A DNA stretch of 64,000 nt from Ampelomyces quisqualis (lineage: Eukaryota > Ascomycota > Dothideomycetes > Pleosporales > Phaeosphaeriaceae). The position numbers were made by a program, and so were the translations under genes. The stretch is from positions 2,480,001-2,544,000 of the forward strand of contig JAGTXZ010000010.1 of NCBI GenBank assembly GCA_018398575.1, in the 5' to 3' direction. The notes below the pieces were generated by a model that saw only the letters and a program-made list of their open reading frames with translations, had not been told where the DNA came from and searched no databases. The first letter of the stretch is position 1, and the number at the start of each line of letters is the position of its first letter. Below are positions 44,522 through 54,826 of the stretch, piece by piece.

Positions 44522-46371
44522 TGATGCATTCAAATTCTCACATGCATCCACCACAAATCTACTTTTTTTTCACGCAACGTACGCGCGCTTGGACTCGGTA
44601 CCATGGTACTTTTTGCACGCACACTCTACCAAGACGTCAGTCACTACGTCTATCTACCAAAAAGCTCAACCACCATCAGAAATACAGCTCACATTCCAAG
44701 CCAGCATGTAGCCATACATCTCAGCCCTCTCCGTAGAAACCCGCCCTCGATTTTCTTTTTCGCAATCATGGATTTTCAACACGCCTCCGTCCAAGACAGA
44801 GCAGAAGCACATGTTTCCCGTGCGACCGAGTATCTGGCAATGGGCCGAACGGCATCATGGTGCAAAAGGTACTCCGTACAGACTGTGACCTACCCCAGCA
44901 GCGTGAAAAAAAAATCCTACATTCCCGCGTGGTACAATGCCGAAAATTACCGTCGTGTGGTATGTTGTCGAGGAGATATACGTCGATGCTCGCAATCGTA
45001 GAGCTGCCATGTATCAGCGAAAGTCGTGGTATCAATGTGCATGACGCGCGTTTTGGCGATCAGGCGAGAGAAAAGTGCAGGGTTGAGGTTAATGGATGTG
45101 AATACTGACGTCGACGCGCATGCGGTTTGGAAAAGTTCGGCTGCAAACACAGGAAGCTACGAGCGGATTATTTTGCAATCAGCACACGTACAAAGAGCGC
45201 GGCATTGAGGGGACATAGAAGCAGAGTTGACGCAGTCGATTTTCTTCGAGATTGGAAAGTGTGCTCCGAATGTCAGATGAGGCTAAGAGAACAGAGATCA
45301 AGATGGAATGTATGTATCTAACCAGTTGCGCAAACATGTAATACTTATCCTCCGCATACAGCAACATCTCACAACTTTTTGATGCAAAAGCGAGACACGC
45401 CATGTTGACCTACTGATTTCGAAATGCAGGACAAAGGACCACGTTCAACCACATATGCAAGATTTACATGCACGTACCTTTTCGACCTTTTCGACCTACG
45501 AAATATGCGGGGAATTCTCAACTTGCCAGCACCGATCTATTTCAAGCTGCTTTTCATCAAAACATGGTTTGGATGTTTCATATCGCGAGCATGCACGATG
45601 TGCAGTCCAACTCATGGTTGCAGGGCTGAAAGAAGCCATCTCGTAATCGATATCAACGTAGGCCAATCCGTGTACTAGTCTGCCCAGCCTGGCAGCGCCA
45701 TGACTCGCACGGCCAGTGGGAGGAATATAGGACTGGCGACCAAATCCAAGTCATGGAGTGGATGAGAAAAGGCCAGCCAGTGTTATGAGTGAGGCGAAGG
45801 CTAACATGCACATGTTGCACCCTTGGCGGCCTCATCACGTCTGCGGCATCGGGAGCCTCATTTGTGTTGCCACAGCGCGCGAGAGACGACCTGGAGTGTT
45901 TGAACCACGGCTTGCCAATCCGAGAGGGAAATGCGGGGCCATGAGGCTAACCGCATTATATTCGTGAAAGCCACAATGTATTCGAACGACTTTTGGCGTG
46001 TGGAGCAAGGGTAGCCATTTTGGCTAGTGTTACATAACTGACGGACATATGAGACCATATCCTCGAAGCGGCCAATCATCCAGGTGTGGCCATCTATGCA
46101 CCCGCATAGTAAGAATTATACAGGCAAGATCCAAACATAGGCCGGTCAAACATCCATCCGACGGGGAACGCGAAAACAGGAAATGAGAAAAGTAATCTGA
46201 TCATCCACGTCTGGTTTACAGACCGCACAGCTGCGGAAGGTACCTCCTGCCCAATACTTTTGACGTTGAGTCGTGGTCTAAAGAGTCAGCGGATTCCGGA
46301 GAGTTGTTTTCTTGACACTGCTAAGAGTCATAGTGTACGTGCACCTGCTGTTGTTGCCAATGGGCGCATCA
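44522..46371. other. Gene-poor intergenic region
   Basis: No supported gene over 1.85 kb. One TACTCCGTA copy lies at 44870-44878. Open frames on both strands are short and without domains. The 3' UTR of the SR protein gene lies at the right end. Confidence 0.5.
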
Positions 46372-47715
46372 CTAGTATCGGCGAGGTGGGTACTCGGCTG
46401 CGGGGTCATATGGTGGGCGACCTCCCGGGCTGCGGGGGCGAGCGCCACGGGGAGACGGTGGGCGCCCTGCCTCGTATGGGCGGCCGTGACCGTTCATGTA
46501 AGGGTCGTCGTAGCGACGAGGAGGTGGTCCGGCTCTAACATCGTAAGGATCGTCAGGGTAGCGGGCGCGCGGTGGACCATACTCATCGGGTCCTCCCATG
46601 CGACCACGGGGCGGGGATCGACCATATCCACCGTAACGCCTGTCCTCAAAATCGCGAGGCGGAGTGCGACGCCTGTAGTCGTCGCGGCGAGGACTGTAGC
46701 CACGAGGAGGCCCGCGCCGGTCGTAGTAGTCGTCGTATGGAGCGGGCGGGTAACCACCACCGCCACCACCACCGCCGCCACCACGACGGCCCATAGGCGA
46801 GCGAGAGCGGTACCTATCACGGCCGCGATCATCTGGTCCGCCGGGGCCTCCATAGGGAACCCTAGGCTTGAAGGGAGGAGGTGGGGGTGGATCGGAGACG
46901 TCCTGGGTGCAGGTGACTTCCTGGCCCTTGAACTCACGACGGTCCAGCTTCTCGACGGCGGTCTTCAAATCGGCCTGCGTCTCGTACTCAACGAAGCTGC
47001 CACATGATTAGCGACGTGTTTGCGATGCGTGTGGGATAGACTAACCCGGTGCCATCGCGCTCGCGACCAACTTCAGAATAGACTACATCCAGTCCAGATT
47101 GGCGGGCGAAGTCTTTCAAGTCCTACAAAAGCTAGGTTAAGCCGAGTCCAAATCCAGAAACAGGGTGACAGGAAGCAGGCAGGAAGAAGCCATTGCTGGT
47201 CCAAGGGTGGGAATGGCCCTACATGGGAACGGGGGAAATCCAATGCTCGGGGAGTCTAACCTGCCAGCTGGTCTCTACCGGAAGATTCGCTATCCTCATC
47301 CTGTACGGAGTGCGACGGGGACGTGGAGGAACGCGCTCATGGGGCGTGAAGTTCTCATTGCGGGCGCGGGATCCGCGGGCAAATTGGACGATGAGGCGTT
47401 CACCCATGAAGTCAGAGCCATCTAGTCACCGGTTAGACAAGGTGCAGCCCGGCTGCGGCATGTTGCGTAGCTACGTACGGAATGCTGCGGATGAATTAGC
47501 GCATGCGACAGGTTACTGCTGTAGGTGGGCTGACCAGGAACGACGTCGCGCGCGTCCATTGCGTCTTTGTATTCGATGAAGCCAAAGCCGTTCATGAGCT
47601 TGACCTCGGTGATTTCGCCAGTGCCATGAGTCTGGAAATGGGCCTCGACTTCAGCTTTGGTGGCATTGCGAGGAAGGTTGCCTAGGTAGAGGCGGGTGGC
47701 CGAAACTTCGGTCAT
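46372..47715 (-). CDS. SR-type splicing factor with two RRM domains
   Basis: The protein has 347 residues from four exons: 47715-47535, 47421-47261, 47122-47046 and 46996-46372. Phases agree; the first donor is GTCAGC, slightly weak. The first RRM starts at residue 8 (RLYLGNLPRNATKAEVEAHF, then GFGFIEYKDAMDARDVV). The second RRM begins at about 100 (YRMRIANLPVETSWQDLKDF, then GFVEYETQADLKTAVEKL). The tail after residue 190 is Gly/Arg/Tyr/Pro-rich with RSRSP, SPPRG and SPRRDDYRRR motifs. This is the architecture of Srp2/SRSF4-type SR proteins that bind exonic enhancers. It acts in the nucleus and may be phosphorylated by SR kinases; the Prp4-type kinase gene lies 14 kb away. The tail has a poly-Gly run of about ten residues. 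Confidence 0.92.
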
Positions 47716-48576
47716 AGTGGAGTCGGTGGTGAAGGTAGACCTCGATTGAACCTAGCCTGGGAGGGTAGTGAGCGCATGTCGGTGGTTAAGGCCTAGTAAC
47801 GGATGCAGGTGAGGTTTGCCAGAAGCGGAACACATGCAAGACAGGAAGAGCGCGACAGCAGGGAACCAGTGGCCCGAAATGCGCGACAATGGGGAGCCAG
47901 AGATGCCCAAGAAGTGTCCGTTGAGCGACGTCCAACAGCGTGTGGTCGTACCTTGGAGATTTGGAAATGGCAGCGGAGTCTTGTCGCAACACGGCCAACC
48001 GGTTGTGGTGGTCCTAGGCTCGCGAACTTGAGAGCGTGCCGGGCTGACGGGTAAGTGCAGATTTATGTGCACCCAGGTCGAAGTGATGTCACCACGCGCG
48101 AAGTTTGTGCAGATGGTGTCGTGATAGAGATGGATGGGGAACTCAAATTGATGTGGTGGCTTCGCAGTGAGTGACGGTGGGTGGGAAAGGTTGACGAAGT
48201 GAAATGAGCGACGCCCATCTGCCAAGCTTCAGCACAGGCCATCGTCACGTGCAGAGTCCCCCACTACCCGGCCACTCGCCCAAGGTCTTTGACCATCGAG
48301 GACCGCGAGTAGGTGGGAGGGCGGAGGGGTCACTAGGCACATTTACGTGCGAGGCGACACAACTACTGCCACAGTTTCTTATCATACTCAATGTATTCAT
48401 TTGAACTGCGCAGATGAGTGATTGAAAGCAAAGCCTCGGCTTCATATTGGGCAGCAATACTGTCCGGCAACATGTGTACATTGTGATCCTCGATACTGTA
48501 CAAATGTGCTGGAGGCCAGCGATGCCTCATCTAGGAACTAATTGCAACAAGCTTTGGATCCTCGTTAAGCTGTTTC
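47716..48576. other. Intergenic region
   Basis: This is the promoter and probable 5' UTR of the SR protein gene, then the 3' side of the ETF-QO gene (both minus). Open frames on both strands are not supported. Confidence 0.5.
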
Positions 48577-50523
48577 TCAGGTCAGCACATACTTGGGCCC
48601 TTCGCCGCCTTGTGGAGTTTGCCAGTTGATGTCTTGGTCGGGGACTTTGATGTCGCAAGTCTTGCAGTGAACACAGCTAAGTTCTTGGTTAGCTTTCCCA
48701 CCCTGGTTCGCTCCCGTTATCCGAACCACTTACTTTTGGGCGTTGATCTGGAACCTGACGCCCAGCTCCTTGCTGTGGTCCTCCACATATTCATACACAC
48801 CAGCAGGGCAGAAGCGATTCTCGACACCCTTGTACTTGGGCCACTCTTTTTGTGCATGTGCATCCCAGTCTTTCACCTGGAGATGGCAAGGCTGATCCTC
48901 TTCGTGATTGGTGCCGCTTCTGCTCACACTGGTCAAAATGTCGAAGCTGATCTTGCCGTCGGGCTTGGGATATTCAATTTTTGGGCACTCGTCGGCACCC
49001 TTGGTATTCGCGTGGTCAGCCTTGCCGTGCTTCAACGTCCAAGGCATTTTGCCACGGAACACATATGCCTCCAGTCCCGAGTACATTACACCCCCGTAGA
49101 TGCCTAGCGGAGTGTGAAATGACGGCCGCATGTTGCGCACTGTCTTGAGCTCTTTAAACACAGACGAATTTCGCATCTTGTCTTCGTAGTCGAACAAGAA
49201 GATAGTGCCGCCATCGATGTTGCCTCGTAGGGCGTCCCAGGTTGCCTCTGCTGCCATCATACCAGATCGCATCGCAGTGTGTGTGCCCTTGATCTTTGGT
49301 ACGTTCACCAGACCGGCTGAGTCTCCGAGCAGCGCGCCACCGGGGAAAGCAAGCTTAGGTATCGACTGGTACCCGCCTTCAATGAGTGTTCTTGCGCCAT
49401 AGGAGATGCACTTTCCACCCTCCAGTACATCCTTGTACAAGGGGTGGTGCTTCATCTTCTGGAACTCACCATACGGTGCCAACCACGGATTCGGATAATC
49501 CAGGCCAACAACTAGACCGATGCTGACCAAATTATCGCCAAAGTGATACATCCAACCACCACCATAGGTATCTCTAGGCAAAGGATATCCCATGGAGTGC
49601 ACTACAAGACCAGATTGGAACTTTTCGGGTTGCACTTCCCAGACTTCCTTGATTCCGAGACCGTATGTTTGATGTTGACTGTCTCGTCTGAGATGATACT
49701 TTTTGATGACCTGCTTCGACAAACTGCCATGGCAGCCCTCACCAAGCAAAGTGACACGTGCATGAAACTCCATGCCGCGCTCGAAAGAGTCCTTCGCTTT
49801 GCCTTCCCTTGAAATGCCGAGGTCGTTGGTGGCGACACCCTTGACAACGCCCTCATGATTGTACAGAATTTCGGAAGCGGCGAATCCTGGATATATCTCC
49901 ACGCCCACTTCCTCTGCCCGCTCGCCCAGCCATTTCACCATCTGGTTCAAGCTTATGATGAAATTGCCGTGGTTGTTCATCTGTGGCGGCTTTGGGAGTG
50001 GGATGGCGCTGTTCTTGGTCAGGAAGCGCATGCGGTCTTCTTTGGCGGGCGTTATGTCGAAGAAGCGCTCGGGGTTGTCTTCCGATCTCCAATTGGGCAG
50101 CAGCTCATCGAGAGCAGATGGTTCGATGACATTGCCAGAAACGATGTGGTCGCCCAGCTCGCCCGCCTTTTCCAGCAATAGTACCCTGAAGTCCTCGTTG
50201 CCAGCTTCATTAGCCAGCTGCTTGAGCTTGATCGCAGCCGAAAGCCCAGCTGGACCTCCACCCACGATCAGCACATCAACTTCGTCCGCCTCGCGCTCAA
50301 TTGACCGTGGGTCGAAGGTATCGTCGACGTCAGCGAGGCGCGTCCGAGTTGTGGAGGAGAAGGCTCTCCTTTGACCGGCAATCCGCACTGCCGGACGGCA
50401 TGAGGCCCATGGCGCATGTGTCCGTGGCGATGCACATGCGAAGGACCGTGTCGGGAAGCGGGAGGAGCGTGGCGTTGGGAGCAAGCGGCGTGTTAGTGAC
50501 GCGGGCAAGGATCTGGAGGCCAT
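48577..50523 (-). CDS. Electron transfer flavoprotein-ubiquinone oxidoreductase, mitochondrial
   Basis: The protein has 629 residues from exons 50523-48734 and 48676-48577 (57-bp intron, GTAAGT...TTAG). I start at MASRSLPASLTRRLL; the frame is open upstream to 50634 but that part is not conserved-like. The first 60 residues are Arg/Ser/Ala-rich, a mitochondrial presequence. The FAD site is VDVLIVGGGPAGLSAAIKL (about residue 80-100). Family blocks include GDHIVSGNVIEP, YGGGWMYHFGD and FPGGALLGDSAGLVN. The second exon completes the C-terminal 4Fe-4S site: NRFCPAGVY, then NCVHCKTCDIKVPDQDI. By family knowledge it passes electrons from ETF (fatty-acid and amino-acid oxidation) to ubiquinone in the inner membrane. 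All expected cofactor residues seem present. Confidence 0.95.
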
Positions 50524-51968
50524 CGTGATGTGAGGCAGAGTGTGGGATAAAACACCCAGCAACAGGTCACAGAGGGGGAAAAGATCGCAAAATGAACATG
50601 AGCCTTTGCCGCTCCGAACGGTCGCCTTCAGCACGAACAGTCACGAGGATTGTGGTTGATGGCGCGAAATCATCTCCCCGTCGTTGAGTCCATTGCTCCA
50701 TGACGAAGCCTCAAAGGTCCAGTCCAGTCCAGTCCCAACCGAGGCTAAGCGGATTGCGGATTTGGATTACCGGGGCTCTGATTGGCCGACACTTTTCGCG
50801 TCGCTACCAGAGCACGCCACATCGATCGTCAATCACTTGGTCTTTCGTCCTACTTCTCCCGTAATTCAAATCACCCCAGGTACGACGCGCTCAAGTGAAC
50901 ACTCCGTCCGCACGATGAATTGGGCCGAAAGAGCAATATAACGGAGCCCTCAAACCTTGGCCCAAGACGCCCAAGCGATCACATCACATTCACCCACAGA
51001 TGATTCCTTGACCAGGTCCTCTTCAGATTCCGAGGCTCGCAGATCGCGCATCGACCTATTTGAAACCAGCCAAGCTTCAACCCCATGCGACAAAGAGGAT
51101 CATCCTTGGGCGCTGATTGGAAGAGCAGGGTGCCTCAGTCACATACCAAACTTGTGCGTTTAGCATGTTCTCCTCATTGCGTACACAACCTCTCCTCGCA
51201 TGGACCGTCTTTGGCCCGCGAAAATCACGGGTCGTCTACCTCGGAAGATGCGTCCGAAGGGCGCAGTACATGCGGAAAATCTTGTGCGTCGCCAACGTAG
51301 GTTGCACAATTGTTATGAAGACGAGCAGTCACTGTTTACTACACATTCGAGAAGAATGTCAAAATGCCAACATCTAGTGTTCCATCTAACGTGCAGTGGC
51401 GCTTAGCCTCCCCTGGACGGTCTGCAACACATTCTCCGACATGGTACGTTCGATGACCCACCTGCCACAGCTCGTTGACACCGGCTGTCAAGCATTAAGC
51501 TTGCGTCAGTGTAGCCCTTCATGTATTTGATTCGATCGTTTACAGCCAAGCATTCTCGTTGAGGCCTTTTCCCGTCCGGACCACAACTGTCAAGCGATCC
51601 GGAGCTTCTTGTTCCTGTAAGAGAACGGTAGGGATTGTCGATTTTTTTGGGCCTGGCCGCCACAGAGTATCTTCTTACAACGTCTGTATAACGTGCACGA
51701 TATGAACAAACGCTCGCCACAGGCATGGTATCGTCAATCTTCGGCCCTGCTACCTTTTGCCAGAGACCCTTGACATACAGTGAGGTGCATTCGATATATA
51801 AGTCGCCTGCTCAATTCCCAGGACATCACGCTCAACCTCATCCAGTCAAACGTTCTTTGGTGCAGCGCATCCCTTTCTACTTTCATTCCCTCCTTGAGCT
51901 GTGCTCATTTTTTGTTTGAAAAAACTTCATTTCATTCCTTATATCAGAGAATACGTATCACCGGCACT
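50524..51968. other. Divergent intergenic region
   Basis: This separates the ETF-QO gene (minus) from the secreted repeat-protein gene (plus). A TATA box lies at 51795-51801. Otherwise no gene or repeat is recognised. Confidence 0.5.
51795..51801 (+). promoter_or_regulatory. Probable TATA box of the secreted repeat-protein gene
   Basis: TATATAA lies 168 bp before the ATG at 51969. The interval to the ATG is pyrimidine-rich, as in strongly expressed fungal genes. Confidence 0.5.
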
Positions 51969-53226
51969 ATGAAGACTGTCTACCCCCTCCTCACACTCCT
52001 TTCTGCCTCGTTCGTGGCGGCAGCCCCAGCACCCTTCGTGGTCACCGGGGATACTGGTGTTGCCAATGCCAACCTCGGTCGCCGTGAGAAGGCGACTACA
52101 CATGGCTTTGGCAGACAAGCTCTTAGGCTCCGCAGTGAGTTCATCGCAGCGCGTGGAAACCAGGAGAACGCCGATGCTGCTGATGCGGCTGGTAAAGTGG
52201 CGCAGGGTCAAGAGGGCGCCGCCGCCGCTGAACAGGAGCAGCAGGCCAAGGGCAAAGGCAAGGGCAAGGGCGCCGCCGCCGCTGAAGAGGAGCATCAGGC
52301 CAAGGGCAAGGGCAATGGCAAAGGCGTCAATGCTGCTGCTGCGGCAGATGAAGTGGAGCAGGGTCAAGAGGGCGCCGCCGCTGCTGAAGAGGAGCAGCAA
52401 GGCAATGGCAAAGGCGCCAATGCTGCTGCTGCTGCGGCAGATGAAGTGGCGCAGGGTCAAGAGGGCGCCGCCGCCGCTGAAGAGGAGCAGCAGGCGAAGG
52501 GCAAAGGCAACGGCAAAGGCGCCGACTCCAATGCAGGAGCTGGTAAGTGCTGTAGCTACAACATCACACATCAAACACTAATTCATCCATAGAGCAGGCA
52601 GCTAAGGGGCAGGCCGCAGCCGATCCAAAAGTCGCAGAAGAGCAAGTCCAAGAGGATCAGCAAGCTCAACTTGAGCACGAACAGGCCATGCAAAATGCAG
52701 CGCAGGCTGAACAGGCACAGCTCGAGCACGAACAGGCCATGCAAAACGCGGCGCAGGCTGAAGAGGGTGCCGCTGCTGGCAGTAAGTGGACTTTATGTTC
52801 CGAAGATGATGTGCCAGCCACTAACAATGCATAGACGCCACTGGAATTGTCGACAATAACGGTGCGGCTAACGTGACTGATGGCATTGCTGTTAATGCTA
52901 CCGAGAACGCTGGCCAGGCGAAAGGCAAGGGAAACGGGGCCAAGGGAGAGGGCAAGAACAACGGCAACAACGCTAAGGGCAAAGGCAAAGACAATCAGGA
53001 TCTCCTCCAGCAAGCCGATGCAGCTCTCAAGGCTGGCGGAAAAGAGCAGAAGCAGGGCGGCGCTGGTCTTCTCGAAAGCCTCGGACTTGGCAACCTTCTC
53101 GGCGGCGGCGCTGGTGCTGCTGATGCGAAAGCCGGCCAGGCCAACGGTCTTGCTGGGGGCATTGATCTGAGCGCTTTCGGTATCGGACGCAACAAGAAGA
53201 GGACTGTGACTTCTTTCCGCGCTTGA
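51969..53226 (+). CDS. Secreted Ala/Gly/Lys/Glu-rich repeat protein
   Basis: The predicted protein has 384 residues from exons 51969-52542, 52593-52781 and 52835-53226. Introns are 50 and 53 bp with GTAAGT donors and TAG acceptors; phases agree. Residues 1-19 (MKTVYPLLTLLSASFVAAA) are a signal peptide. Repeats follow: three units of DEVAQGQEGAAAAEEEQQ type ending in KGKGNGKG, then two exact-phase 17-residue units (QAQLEHEQAMQNAAQAE), then a Gly/Lys/Asn-rich part (KGKGNGAKGEGKNNGNN). The C terminus is a hydrophobic Gly-rich piece (LLESLGLGNLLGGGAG) followed by RNKKRTVTSFRA. Possible Kex2-type sites are GRRE near residue 39 and NKKR near the end. There are no cysteines in the mature part. A cell-wall, matrix or secreted effector role is possible. 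No family is recognised. Confidence 0.85.
52661..52762. repeat. Two tandem copies of a 51-bp coding unit
   Basis: The units at 52661-52711 and 52712-52762 encode near-identical 17-residue peptides (QAQLEHEQAMQNAAQAE). Differences are mostly synonymous, with a gain or loss of A/G at third positions. The repeat keeps the reading frame of the secreted protein. Confidence 0.9.
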
Positions 53227-53796
53227 AAGTCGTGGGGTATACGAGTACATGAGATGGCTGTAGATAGACTTTGATAGTCTATCGGGAGTCTCTTGTGATC
53301 AATCTGAGCACCTCATCAAGTACACGATGGAATCAAAGAAAAGAGTTTCTGTCGCATACTTCCAAAGCTTAGACTACATAGACAGATGGGTAAGCTAGCC
53401 GACCTGGCGCCATGGAAAGAATATTCACCCCACTAGTGTTCAACACAAATGTTAGCTTGGACGTGGTCTGATAGCTTCAATTTCTCTTGATGCATATTCC
53501 ACATCCGAAAATATGTTCTGAAAAATACATCCCGCCGTCGCAGCGGCTAGCAAACTTCCAAGACATTGGCGGTTTCGTCGTCTGTGCTGCCTGAGCGGTA
53601 TGACATCGGTTAGTTTGGAAACACGGCATGTCTGAAAGGTAGTATGTGAGTGTATATACAACGCGTAAGCCCTGAAGATAGTGCATGAACTGCGGTCAAT
53701 AATGACGTCAGTTGATATGGCCTGGAGTAGTCATGAGAAGTCCCTATCTTCGACGACGACAGCGAGTCTAACAGCAACAGCAACGCAGACGTTTCC
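53227..53796. other. Intergenic region
   Basis: This is the 3' region of the repeat-protein gene and the upstream region of the hypothetical gene at 53797. No other feature is recognised. Confidence 0.5.
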
Positions 53797-54590
53797 ATGA
53801 GTACAATGCATTGTTTTCCACATAGTCCGACTCCTCAAGCTTACCGAAGTCATCGACTAAGTCTGCCAAGATCCAACGGCCCGCCTGGTGTCGCTGACGA
53901 GAGTGTTAAGCCTCACTTGTCTAACTCGTCATCTGAATCTGAAGGCATGACTGTCAAGGAGGAGAAGCGCAAGATCTTAGAAGCGATAGTGGCGACTAAG
54001 CAGCGCAAGAACAGCAAGGCTGCTCATCAGCCTACCGCAAGTGACGCGTTAAACATCACTTAACACGAGCTGACAGTTGACAGTTGACAGCCCTAGCTCC
54101 TTCACCCTCTACCAAGGACAAGAACAAGACTGCGTCAGACTATGATCTTGCACTAGCCAGGCGAGTCTCCAGCAAGCCAGTCGCCACATCTTCAGACACC
54201 AAAGACAAGAAGCTCAAGCTCAAAGACAACAGCAAGTGCAGTGACGAACGATTGGGGAAAGGATCCTTGACCAGCTGCGCGGAACACAAAACTCTTACGG
54301 CCTTTGATGCAGACATTGACCTCGCCACCCGCAGCTTGCGACGTCGCCGTCAACGCAAAGCCCAATCTCTTAGCACCCAGAACACTAACATAGCATTGCA
54401 TACTTACGCACAGGACGAAATTTCCTGCTACAACGTTGTTTATCGACCTCGTCAAAGTCAATCACCAAGTCTTGCTAGGCCAGGAGGTGTCGGCTATGCC
54501 ACTCACGGACCAGACTCGCATGCTACGTCTCCAGGACCCATCTTGCCATGTCCTTTGTCCAACGCACCATGTTGCGTAGTTTCCAGGTAG
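53797..54590 (+). CDS. Hypothetical protein, basic and Ser/Lys-rich
   Basis: The predicted protein has 247 residues from exons 53797-54040 and 54091-54590 (50-bp intron, GTGACG...GACAG; the donor is weak). The two frames join in phase and together form one open reading frame, which supports the model. The content is hydrophilic, with SESEGMTVKEEKRKILEAI early, lysine-rich KDKKLKLKDNSK in the middle and a SLRRRRQRKAQS cluster that could be a nuclear signal. No domain is recognised. It could be a lineage-specific nuclear protein. Confidence 0.5.
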
Positions 54591-54826
54591 TTGAGAAGCA
54601 AGCGCGGAAAAAACGACAACAAGTTGCGCTGAAACAGCATAGTTGTGCCTCGTTGATGCATTGCACACGCGCGGAACCAAGGTCAAATACCGTTTGCGCT
54701 AGTGGGTTCGTATACAGAAGATTGGATTGCCAAAAAAAAACATTAAAAAAAAATTAACCAAAATGCGTCGAAACAACTTCTCGAAATCTAGGCAAAGTAG
54801 TGTCCGAATCAAAAAAAGACGCTGCT

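Noticed and set aside
46312..47007. 231-codon plus-strand frame over the SR protein gene
   Set aside because: It is the antisense of the Gly/Arg-rich tail, giving Val/Ala/Thr runs.
47752..48225. 157-codon minus-strand frame upstream of the SR gene
   Set aside because: It has no domain and lies in the likely 5' UTR and promoter of the SR protein gene.
51939..52574. 211-codon minus-strand frame over the secreted repeat protein
   Set aside because: It is the antisense of the repeats; Leu/Phe-rich pseudo-helices arise from the Lys/Glu/Ala codons.
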